Of a stretch of 64,000 nt of DNA, positions 11,674 to 22,100 are shown piece by piece. The stretch comes from Oxytricha trifallax (taxonomy: Eukaryota > Ciliophora > Spirotrichea > Sporadotrichida > Oxytrichidae). Position 1 is the stretch's first letter, and every line of letters begins with the position of its first letter. The stretch covers positions 42,837-106,836 of the forward strand of contig ARYC01000807.1 of assembly GCA_000711775.1 (NCBI GenBank). Direction: 5' to 3'. The notes beneath the pieces were generated by a model, which made no database searches, was not told the DNA's origin, and saw only the letters and a list, made by a program, of their open reading frames with translations. The translations under genes and the position numbers were made by a program.

Positions 11674-13366
11674 TCACTTCTTAGACTTTCTAGCCAATAG
11701 TGTTAGCTTTCCACTTGATGTCAAGTTAGTTGCTAATGAGACATTAGCTGTCTCAGGATTTCTCATTTTGTAGTACTCTCCATCGATGTTCAAATATGCA
11801 AAATAAGTCCTATTTTACTGGTCTCTGAATTGAATTTCAAAGGGACCTTTGTCCTAACAAACTCTGTAACCCTTAGAAAGTGACAATCCTATGATTGAAT
11901 AGATTGCATTGAATTCTAGTATATCATCATCAAATTTCTGAGGAGTAAACTAAGGAATTAAACTTTTACTTGTTGAATTGCCAGAGCTATTTATGTTTTT
12001 ATATGGATTTTGGATTCCTAACTTGTTCTTTGATTAATCCCATAAATTTGATCTTCCACCCATGAAGCTGCCTATATTTGTACTGACAAAACAAACTGGA
12101 CTATCTTTAACTCGCATGTTTTCAATATCTAGCTTATTTGTAGTAAATAGGATTTTTCTTTTTTAACTCTCTTTACTAGACATTGTTTTGCTTTCCTCTT
12201 AGATGTCTACTATTGAACTCGACAGAAGTTGCTCTTTATGCTCATCTTAAGGCAGAGTGGAGAAGTAATCAATTTGATTGGAGATTTTTTACTCGTTTAA
12301 ACAGCATCCACAGAGTACAGATTTAAATCCAACCCAAAAATAGCAACAGTCGTTACAACATCTTTTGCCAGTCCTTCGTTTCTCGAATTCTAAACCAAGT
12401 CTACCATCTTCTCCGAGACCAAAGTAGTTTATCATATATCTCTCGAATACCAAACTGGGGTCCTCATCGAGATCTCTGGTTCTTGAGTTTGTTGTGAGAG
12501 TTGCTCCATCCTTGCGATACTTAACTTGAACTTTCCAGACATTAATTTACTGCTCTTCAGTGTTCAAGCAAATCTCATTTACTAACTTTTCAATTAGAAT
12601 ATCTTTTGGATTTATTCGAGAAATAAAAATTAAAACTAAAATAGCCTAAAACTTTTTATTTTTTATACTTAAAAAAATTATTTACAAACCTTTTTTTTTA
12701 ATTTTACAAATATTTTCCAAAATTTATTATTAATATATTTTATTATAATTTGTGATATTTTATTTGATGAATCAAATAATTTCCCAATTAATAAATATTT
12801 TATTCCGTCTTATAACTAACTCTGAATAATGAATGCGTTAAGCAGATATATCTTATTGAAGATTTACAATAATTTTTGCTAAATGGTACTAAAATGAGAT
12901 GCATGCGAATTTCCTCCCCAATTAATGACTCTAGATAAATCGTTTCCAGTCCCATAAGGCAGTGGACAGCAAACTAGTTCCTCAATATTTACTCCCTGAT
13001 CTTTTGCAGATTAAATAATACCAACTAGAGACCCATCACCACCTGCAGTTACCATTATGATTTTTACACTTCTATCGCCTATAAATAGCGAAAATTATTT
13101 CACTTTATAAGTTAATGTTGTATCTTACATTATTCTTAGAGATCTTTAAGTCGCTAATATCCATCTATTGATTGCTTTTTATCTATTATGTTATGAATTT
13201 ATAAACTACTAAAGTATTTTGAATATTTATTGGGATATTAATTGAAAATACTTAATAAAGAATTTAAAGCAATTTATAATGTTATCTTAAATAAATTCAA
13301 TATTAATCCTTCATATTTTAGTTAAAATATAACATATTAATTGATAATCTCATTAAAACTTCAATC

Positions 13367-13402
<36 letters not shown>

Positions 13403-15712
13403 TAACTCGCATCGAGGGGTCGAAGCCCCCCTGAGCATATCAATTATGAAGGAACTCAGTTCCTTTGGTTGTTTCTTCTCTTTTTGTTGTTTTTTCTGGG
13501 TTTCTTGGGTTGTCTTTGTTTGTTGTTGGGTTTTCTACCAGTGAATTAATTTTATCTTCTCCTGTCTTGTCTTAAGATGGTGACTGCATCGTCACCTACG
13601 TGTTTATATTTAATGGATGATTAGACTTATAAGATTTTAACAGAGAATTTAATAAGACCAAGGGAAATAAGAGATTTAAAGTTTTCTTTCATAAAGAAGA
13701 TGATGTCGGTTGAGAGATTCTTGGAAATGTTCCAAGGGGTTTTAAATCTGATAGTGTTTGTGTTGAGCATGAAGTCTTGGTCAGTGTCGCAATACATGAT
13801 CACATCTTAGTTGTAAGATCTAAGCTTGTCAATGGTCTTGAGGAAGGTTCTGATTTGCTTAGGGGTGTCCATGCTGTTAGCGATAGTGTGCTAGGCTTTG
13901 GTGTCTCTCTCAAGGATGTCTTCGATCTGTTCGAAGTAGTAAGCGATTGTGTTGGAAAGGCCTTGAGTTGCTGATTGGATTTTAAGGGAGACAATTTGCT
14001 CTTTAAGCTCTAGGGCCTTAAAGAGGGTTCTAGCTGAGACTTTAGTGCCATTGTTGGCTTCATCGACTAGGGTTTTGAAAGCAATGTCGGTGCTGGTTGA
14101 GTAGAAGTCTGGAAGCTCTTTGAACTTGACCGAGGACTTGTCTTTCATTTGGGCGTCTCTGTGTTCACTCATATTTAATAATGATTAATATTTTATTATT
14201 AATTAGGAATCTTGTTTTAATTATTCCTTGTCAGAAATCTTATTAAAGGGTGATTCCTCAATAAGAGTTAAAAGTTCCTATTGAATAGGAAGCTTTATTG
14301 ATGACGCACTTGAGTGCGTCAAAGATTATTCATCTCCTTCATAGAAGGAGATGTCGGCTTCAGAATCATAGTCTAGAGAGCTAGACTTGTCTATTGGCGC
14401 TTAAAGGATGGCGCATTAGGAAGCTAAGTATTCCTGCTCTTCCTGCATGAACTGTTAGTTAAGGTTCTAAAGTTCTTAATGAGTGAACTTATTGTGAAAC
14501 TATGTAAGATCACTAGTAAGTTGGAAGTCGATTTTGGTGTTAGTGGGGGAGGAAGGCTTTGGAATGAACTCCGGTGAGGAGGAGTTGAGATTTCCAAAAT
14601 CAGTAGCTGGCTATTAGGTTTTAGGAATCCATTTGTTGTTGACTTGGACTAAGTAAAGCGACTGGGCTAAGAGTTCTAACCAATTAGCAATGTAGTGGTT
14701 GTTCTGGTTGTTGGCTCTGATTTTGGCTTCATTTCTAAGTTTGAAGATTAGGGCAGGGTTGATCTGAGCGACTTTTTTGGCTATGTAGATAACTTTCTGA
14801 ATGGTAAGGTGTCCCCAATCGTTGTTCATAGACTCAGTGATGATGGTGTCAATGATGTCTTTGAGTCTGGATCCTCGGATGAGGGTTTGAATGAAGTTTT
14901 TTGTGTAGGTCGAGAAGTTGGGCATTTCGCTCTTTGTTCCACTAACTTGGATTATAATTTAATAATACTTCAATCTATTGGAATATTAAATTTTAATAAT
15001 TTAAGCTTGTATGTATTTAATAAATGTGATAAATGTTTTTAGCATTTTGATTGTTAATCTAGCTTTGCATCCATTTTTTAGATTTACACTAATATCTCTT
15101 CCCTATTTATGCTAAGTGAAAAATCTTGCTCTCTATGATCCACTTCTAGGATTTGCAAAGAGAACTAACTCATAAGTGCTAATTTCCTTACTTGCAGGCT
15201 AAATCCTTAAACTAAAACATAAATCAGTTAATATATAAGTTATCGGTAAATAGATTTATGAAGAATAAATGACATTAATTATCATGTACACTATGATAAA
15301 TTTGAATATTTTTATAAACGAGGGAAAAATTGATATCTTTACATTGGGAAATTGTTATAGCCAGTGCCTTTATCAGTAGTATTGTTATCGTTTAATATAT
15401 CTATGGATGTTTATTAATCAAAGAAGTTAATATTTTACTATGTTTTGAATCTTCATTCAGTTTTGTGGGAGATTCCAACTGTATATTCCTATACAATAGC
15501 GATTTAGGCATTTGAATATATTTAATAATAGCTTACCTCTGTGAATCAAATTGAGTGTTGGTATTCATGTTGACATTGACCATTGAGATATCTTATGTTT
15601 CATGATTTTCTATGAAATTTAAACAAAGAAATTAAAATAAAATACTTTCTAGCAGGGGTTCCATCTAGTTGATAGGGGCTACTATTATCTGTTCATTTTG
15701 AGATCTTTCCAT
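11674..15712 (-). CDS. Diacylglycerol kinase (DAGK catalytic plus accessory domain), split by two IESs
   Basis: ATG 15712 to TGA 11674-11676. An 80-residue low-complexity N-terminus leads into VLFANPRSGSQRAR, then YQRLKDLQEQ and IIMVTAGGDGSLVGII (ATP-site GGDG), PLPYGTGNDLSRVINWGG, and the accessory domain (YFGLGEDGRLGLEFEKRRTG, CFVSTNIGSFMGG, CQDKGPFEIQF). It phosphorylates diacylglycerol to phosphatidate at membranes. Short GT-AG introns fit the N-terminal part and 13079-13128. IES A (pointer GAA, 12620/12907) and IES B (pointer ATCCAT, 13159/15069) must be removed; with the 13079-13128 intron also spliced, the catalytic domain becomes continuous in frame. IES B is 1910 bp and hosts a separate element. 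Confidence 0.92.
12620..12906. other. IES of 287 bp in the DAG kinase gene, pointer GAA
   Basis: GAA at 12620-12622 and 12907-12909. Excision joins INWGGN to SRINPKD in frame between the catalytic and accessory domains. The block is AT-rich with no conserved coding. Confidence 0.85.
13370..13403 (+). repeat. (AAT)n microsatellite, the 3' tail of the inserted element
   Basis: About 11 copies of AAT on the plus strand, i.e. (ATT)n on the coding strand of the element. It lies directly between the 12-bp target duplication and the structured 3' UTR, where non-LTR retroposons carry their simple tails. Confidence 0.95.
13456..14925 (-). CDS. Germline-limited unknown protein, 489 codons, basic C-terminus
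   Basis: A single TGA-free frame runs from ATG 14925 (MPNFSTYTKNF) to TGA 13456-13458. It shows a helical N-terminal third (about residues 1-105), a Ser/Gln-rich linker, a second globular part from an internal Met at 14172 (MSEHRDAQ), and a Lys/Arg/Asn-rich tail of about 35 residues that could bind nucleic acid. It may be one protein or two genes in the same phase: an AT-rich gap lies just before the internal Met. TAA/TAG codons are used as Gln, so the frame is adapted to the ciliate code. It lies inside an IES and would be absent from the macronucleus. No family recognised. Confidence 0.6.
14271..14376 (-). repeat. Cluster of four consecutive perfect hairpins inside the 489-codon frame
   Basis: Stems: TTCCTATT/AATAGGAA (14275-14291, extendable by AAAG/CTTT), TGACGCACT/AGTGCGTCA (14302-14321), CATCTCCTTC/GAAGGAGATG with a 3-nt loop (14331-14353) and AGTCTAG/CTAGACT (14370-14387). 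Further stems in the same element include 13720-13736, 13804-13819, 13999-14025, 14470-14490 and a nested one at 14558-14598. Such density is unlike the neighbouring genes. Confidence 0.85.
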
Positions 15713-16129
15713 TTTTTAAATATATTTGATATTTAATTTGATTTATTTTACATAACATTTTTGGTAATTATTGATTGCACATTGTGATACATTGAAGAAT
15801 AGGTGGATTCGAAATATATATTTAGTTTGGGCAGTTTAATTTTAGAAATATTATAGGGATTATAATAAATTACTATTAATTTAAAAAAATCTTTTTTAAA
15901 TTTATATTATTCCCATGAATATTATTTAGACTAAGTGATAATTATAATTTGATTATCAGATTTTGGGAAGGATTATAAATAATTTATCCTGTTACTCACT
16001 TCATTAATTAAATCAAATAAAATAGTAATGTTTAATTTGAAATTTATTTATAAAACAAAATTAATATATAGGTAGGGAGTGATAAGTTTAATGAAAATAA
16101 TACATTTTAATTTATATGCTCACAAATCA
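15713..16129. other. Intergenic, no gene seen
   Basis: AT-rich spacer between the 5' end of the DAG kinase gene and the 3' end of the homeobox gene. No conserved element recognised. Confidence 0.5.
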
Positions 16130-19100
16130 TCATTTTGCTAAGTTCATATTATTATTATTATTCTTAATATACAAATTTTTATATTTATATTAAAGATATA
16201 AATTAGTGATTTCAATAATATTGTTATTTGGTAGTTGTTAGTGCTGTTAAATCTGCTGGGAATAGGCTTGTTATTATTGCAAGCGCAGAAGCAGTTATTG
16301 ATTCATTTCAAATAGTTGCTATTATTATTAATGCTACTGTGCCATCTGTTACTGCTATTTTAATGTCAAAAACATTGATAAATACATTTTAATTAATGCT
16401 ATTATAATAAAATTGAAATGTATATTCAAAACCCCAAAACCCTTTAATGAGGTTTATAAGTGCTTTGATTTTTAGGGAATCTGTTAGGGGTTGGGGTTAT
16501 TAATAGGTTTTAATGTTAAATTTATAGTAAATGTATTTAATTTAATCACTCAAAATGCACTTTTGGATCATGTGGGAGAGGTCTGAAGTGTATCTTACTT
16601 AACCACTACTCTATCTGCTCTATTTATATGTCTGATCTTGAGTTTGGTTTTATTATTATTGATTCTGCCATATGTTTTATTGATTGTGAGACTCTGATTT
16701 TGTCTATAAATTACTTTATTCTTTGCTTAGCATCTTTCTCGCACCTTGTAGAATAGTAATCGTTGCGAGGCAAATCGCACTCTATTATTATTATTGCTGC
16801 TAATGCTCATAGATCCCACTAAAAGTTACCATTTCTCCAGTCTTCTCTTTCTGGATAGTACCCTTGAGTTCCCATTACAGTTCAAGCCTTGAGACTTCCA
16901 CTCTTTAGGCTCTGTTGAAATCGATTATTGCTACTCTTACTGGAGAAAAGGTTATCATTATATTTCCTGGCTTTAAATCTCTGTGAACAAACCCTAACTT
17001 GTGAAGCTCTTTAATACCTTGTATGGTCTGAGTTGCTGATTATCCAAGTAACTTATTATTCCTTTGATCTGTTATGAAATCTCTTAGAGTCATTTCATAG
17101 AGTTTGAGTCTGAAAGCAACATGATCCTTGGCAAGGAGAACAGCATCTAGCTTGATTAAGAAACTGCACTCTTTAAACTTTGCTTGAGTGAGTACTTGAT
17201 ATTCATTTGTAAACTCCATCTAATATTTATCATCACTTAAGAGATATTTGAAGGGATACACCTTGTATGCGTATTGATGATCATTGATAACTTTCTTATC
17301 AAAGGAGTCCTCTAGAATAAGATAACTTTAAAGAGAAGTATATAAATCTATCTACGCAAGAACTGGTATTTTCTTGTATTGAATTTTGATCATGATTTTT
17401 GTGATTTCAGAGGTTAGTTGGTTACGTGCCTTCTTTACGTACTCTAACTCACTAGCTTATTCAGGCACTACCGCTTTAGAATATTCCCTCGATTTTCTTT
17501 TGTTGAGAAGCTTCAACTCAACTTCATGCTTTTCAATTTCTATGTCTTTTTTGTGAGCTTTTAAAAGATGTTTCTTCAAGTCTCTTGTATGAGAGTACTA
17601 CTTATGGCACTCAAAGCAATCATACTTCCCATCGATTTTGTCGTGCTTTAAGTATACAGTAGGCTTGGCTTCTCTATGCTCCTTCATATGTCTATACCAG
17701 CTTGATTTATGAGCGAAATCTCTCTCACACAGCTCACAAAAGTGCACATCAATTTCATCAGTCTGTATAGGAATTTCATTATTGCCTTTCTCTTCCTCTC
17801 TGTCTCCCACACACTTGTTTGCCATTTATTTTCAATTATTAATTTCTATTTTAATAACAGAGACCTCAAGTGATAGCTCTGGTAGTTCTTTATGAGAGTC
17901 CATCTCGCAGCTATCACACTTTTTATTGCTGCCAAAGGTAAGTCTCATTTAGTTTGATGGAAGTGCTGTTGTTTTTCTTAAAATGTTAGCGCTCATATTT
18001 AAATTTGAATTTAAAATTATAAAACTGCCTCTATAACTGAGAGCTTATATGAGAGCTTTGCAAGCCTATAAGTTTCAAGGGAAGTTCTTAGATTATTAGA
18101 GAAGAAATATAAGTGTTAAGAGACAATCTAGCTCTAAATATGGGGGAGGAAGTAACGATATTTAATTTCAATAATAAGTTGATTACAGCATGCACCGATT
18201 TAGGAGATGCACCTAATTAAGTACGTACTGCTTTAGGAGGTATTTTGTGATTTTATTATTAAATTTAGGGTGCTCCTAATTAAGAACAAGCATTAATTAA
18301 TGCTCCTAATTAAGTACTAACATTTTAGGAGCTGCTCCTAATTAAGTACGTACCAATTTAAATTTAAAATTATGGAACTATAACAGTAGAAATTGATATC
18401 AATCTCTCAAGTTTAAAACCACTTCTCAAAACCTTCTTCATCTACTTCTTAGAGGTTGACTGCCGAAAGGATGTCCATATTTAATTGTCAGTTTTACAGA
18501 GGTATATAATTGAAATCAATGAACATAAATTTGAATATCATTTCTTAGATCTGTATACAAGATGGAGTCAATGAATGATGCAATTAAAAGAGTGCAAGCA
18601 CAAGAATTGATTCAAAGATTTAGAAGCAAGTAGGATTTACACCGCTACCTGGTGCATCAAGGTAAGGAACTCATAGTAGCTTATCTTGATTATGAAGTTG
18701 GTTTGTTCCTGCCGACGATGGAAGGCAATAAAATTTCATTTCTAAGAGCCATACTCTGCGAAGAGAAGAGAGCATTGAATACTTAAGATGTGAAGTTTCC
18801 AGGGATTCCAAACTATCCAGAAATCTCAGTGACTAACTTATATGATGATGCTATGAATGACCCAGAGGTTTTGCTGTACCTGCCTACTAAGAAGCAGTTG
18901 TCAAATAAACTACCTGAAAGAAACTATTTCTTTGGCATATTTGCAACAATTAAAGGTGATTACTTGCAAGAAATTATTCAAGAATCTCATAAGAAAAGGT
19001 ACAGCATCACTTCAGAAGATAAAGACAAACAAGGGATCAAGATAAGTGAGAGCTGGCTATGAGAGCTGCAGAAGCACCCTTATATTTCAAGTAAGATTTG

Positions 19101-22100
19101 TAGTTTAACTCTTTAGAAAAATCTGGTACTGGCATCTTCTTGATGAAGGAATAGAGCAAGCTTCACAGAGAGCGAAAGTCGCAGACAAAGTATGAAGTTA
19201 GCAAGAGACTTTATTCAAATATTTAGCCTCCAGAGTCAATGAACATAGATGCTGGAGCTGGCAGCAAGAGAAGAAACTTAGGAGGAGGGAAGCAAGAAGT
19301 AGAAGAAAAGAAAGAGAAGCCAGCTCCCTCTAAAGAATTTTAAATGTGACTTATATATTCATTAACTTAACTACAAAACTTATTTATATACATTCACTCT
19401 CCCTTCTTTAGCACACTTTTAAACAAATTAATTATCTACTCTCTTCGCTGAGCTTTTAATAAAGTCTACTGTATCGATAGGTAGGTCATGCATCAAGTGG
19501 TATAGCAGCAGTTTCTTATAATGACCTTTTAGTATACCCCAGTAGAACTCAATTCCATTAAACTATGGACTGTAAGGTACGTTGAACACTGGCGTTATTC
19601 TAAGTTGCTCATAACTCTTCCTTGTTTCTTTAGTCTTATGAACAGAAAGATTATCAACGAATAGTATAATCTCTTATTCAGGGTACTTCTCTCTCAGCTG
19701 CTCTAAGAACTTAATATACTGCTCTGTCTTAATAGAGCGAGGATGAATAACATAAGTTTCTAAACCAGCATCCTCGCTAATACCTCCAAGAATTGCCATT
19801 GTTTATACCTTGACCTTTTAGTCATATACTTCTATATTACTATGCCTCTTATTCCAAGACTTCTAGATGAAAGTGTTGAAGGTAAACACACCCTCGTCAG
19901 CGTGAATAAACTTAATATTATTCTATTAGGCTCTCTGCATTTAATTATAAATATAATTTATAAGTTGTTGTTGTAAAATGGGAGAGTAAAATCAATTACT
20001 CTCTTGATACGATTTACAACTTTGTAAGAGATACCGTTTCGTTTATAAATGTTTGCAGCAGATTATGGAGAGATCTTCAACTCAGGGAACTGGCGGTAAA
20101 ACATAATAGCTCATTAGTCGAGAGAGAAGTGAGCCCAATACTTCAAATTTTTTTCATTAAAAAGAAAGTCAATATGCTTCTATAGAAACTTTGACTTCTC
20201 TTAGACTAAGAATTCAGCTATTATTGCTTTAATTACACAGCTTTCAAGCAGTGAGAGCGAACAGTTGATGGACTACGCTTTAAGAGCAGTGCAATAGACT
20301 TATAGTTCAGTACTGGTTTGACTTATTCACAATACATATCACATCCATAACGCAGTTTAAACATTAAATCTATATACTCTTCATCATAAATAGACCCCAA
20401 AAGCATGCTATTTTAGTCTCACATTTAATTAATAACCGCAACCTCTTACAAATTCCCTACAAATCAAAGCCCTTATAAACCTCACTAAGGGGTTTTGGGG
20501 TCTTGATTGTGGCAATACTATTGTTGCTAAGTCTGTTGAAGACTAAGCTGGAGTGCTGTTGGTGCTCCAGATCCGGCCACCTAGATTGAAGCTGAGGAAG
20601 GATTTTACTATAATATTTGTGAAAAGTTCAGTCTGTTAGTCTGTAAATTTTTGAATGGGAAAAGAGGAGAGCTGTTATTTAGTAGCAATTATTATCACAC
20701 AATAATAATTAAAACTCACATTAATTTTTAATAACACTAATTTTATCATTAATTTGCTGGATTTAATAAGTTATAAACTTCTTAGTTATTTATTTATGGA
20801 AAAATATCATCTATAGAAATAAATTATGGAATGCAATACTAAAGTTAGTGTATTGCTAATGCATTATTGGTGTTTGCGGAGTTTAGTAGATTGCTTTAAT
20901 TGAAAAAAGCTGCAGAAGATGGAATAGGTCTGTAGGGAGTTGGTTGAATCAGATTCTATTTTATGCCATTACTGGTCAACATACTATTGTCTCTTTCCAA
21001 ATGATTTAAAATACTATCAATGATATACTATTGTTAATTTAGTTATTTTTTAAGCTATATTTTTATTAGGAGAAATTTACTATGTAGTATTATTGTAGGA
21101 AAACATTTGATATGGGAAATATATTATAATAAATTAATTAAATAATTGAAAACGTGGCAGTTAACTTTGTCCAAACCTAGACAATATAGTACTTGCTAGA
21201 TAAGGAATTCAAAATCAGCTGGACTTTCCACTGGCAGTACCCCTCTATCGCATCCATGGAGCGAGATAAATCGACTTTAATTTTGACTATAAAATCTACT
21301 AAACAAATATCCCAAAATTAAAGTCGATTTATCTCGCTCCACGGATGCGATAGAGGGGTACCGCCTTTGTAAGTCCAGCTGATTTTGAATTCCTTATCGA
21401 TTAAGTACCATATTGTCTATGTTTGCACAAATTTAACTGCCACGTTTTTAATTATTTAATTATTTATTAAAATATATATCCCATATCAAATGTATTCCTA
21501 CAATATTAATTGAATTTTAAATCATATTTTGTGTCAAGGACAGGTTATTTTGACTAGGAAAGTTTTGATAGGAGGCTTGAGAATTATTTTAATTATTAGC
21601 ACTGTTTGTTTATATCGGAGCTCTAAATCCATTCTATTATTAGAGTGGATTATTATTGCTTTTGTTTAATAGGAGTTATTGAGGGCTAATCATTAGACCC
21701 TGCCCAGAATTGGGGTATTATTAGAGGGGAAGAAGTGGAAGATTCATTGCTTAATTCACATGCTGAGAATTTTGCTACTAATTCTAATAGTTTTAATTGT
21801 ATGAAAGATTAAAACAATTTATAATTGTAAAAAAATACAGATTGATGCTGTTTTGGGGTTAATTTTTAGATAATGACTCTTTAGTTTGATGGTGATAAGA
21901 AATCGTCTGTTTTTGAATTAAACTCTGTGTCTCCAAGTCATATTAATCAACCCTAGCTTCATCATCTATCATTTAATAATTTTATTTATAATATATTGCC
22001 ACCCATCAAGCTGCACTAAATACATAATTTATAGATTTTTTTCGTAAATTTGCTATTCAAGATTCATTGGGATAATATTTGAACTTAAATCATCATCCTA

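Larger units (their letters stand above)
13370..14966 (-). mobile_element. Retroposon-like 1.6 kb insertion with a highly structured coding RNA
   Basis: The 12-bp ACTTCAATCTAT occurs at 13358-13369 and 14967-14978, directly flanking the unit. Read on the minus strand it has a short 5' leader, a 489-codon frame, a short 3' UTR with stem-loops (AAGGAACT/AGTTCCTT at 13449-13465 around the stop; GGGG/CCCC near 13416-13431) and an (ATT)n tail. A target duplication plus simple tail is what RNA-mediated insertion leaves. It looks less AT-rich than its surroundings. No reverse transcriptase is encoded. Origin (captured cellular RNA, RNA virus, or non-autonomous retroelement) is not decided by the sequence. 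Confidence 0.7.
13159..15068. other. IES of 1910 bp in the DAG kinase gene, pointer ATCCAT
   Basis: ATCCAT at 13159-13164 and 15069-15074. Excision plus splicing of the 50-nt intron 13079-13128 gives NLKNGYQRLKDLQEQCDRSVKIIM in frame, matching the family spacing before GGDG. Inside lie about 200 bp and 100 bp of AT-rich flank and the 1597 bp insertion at 13370-14966. Confidence 0.9.
16427..20505. mobile_element. TBE-type transposon, copy 1 (4079 bp, decayed)
   Basis: Ends are CAAAACCCCAAAACCC... and its reverse complement, i.e. C4A4 telomere-like repeats at the tips of about 78-bp inverted repeats (16427-16504 and 20428-20505). ATT at 16424-16426 and 20506-20508 is the 3-bp target duplication. 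Length, ends and the three genes (57 kDa zinc finger/kinase, 22 kDa, 42 kDa transposase) match the Oxytricha telomere-bearing element described in the literature. All three genes are broken here. Confidence 0.97.
16353..20524. other. IES of 4172 bp made almost entirely of TBE1, pointer TGCTA
   Basis: TGCTA at 16353-16357 and 20525-20529. Removal joins ...SLQQTQ to QQMAQQH in frame in the homeobox gene. Only about 93 bp of the segment is not transposon. Confidence 0.8.

Noticed and set aside
13151-15106. GATATTAG repeat as the pointer of the 1.9 kb IES in the DAG kinase gene
   Set aside because: It leaves the following intron out of phase; ATCCAT together with the GT-AG intron gives the family sequence YQRLKDLQEQ before GGDG.
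16427-16460. Interpreting C4A4 tracts at 16427, 20490, 24906 and 28965 as chromosome telomeres
   Set aside because: They sit at the tips of inverted repeats flanked by ATT duplications with coding DNA continuing beyond; they are TBE ends.
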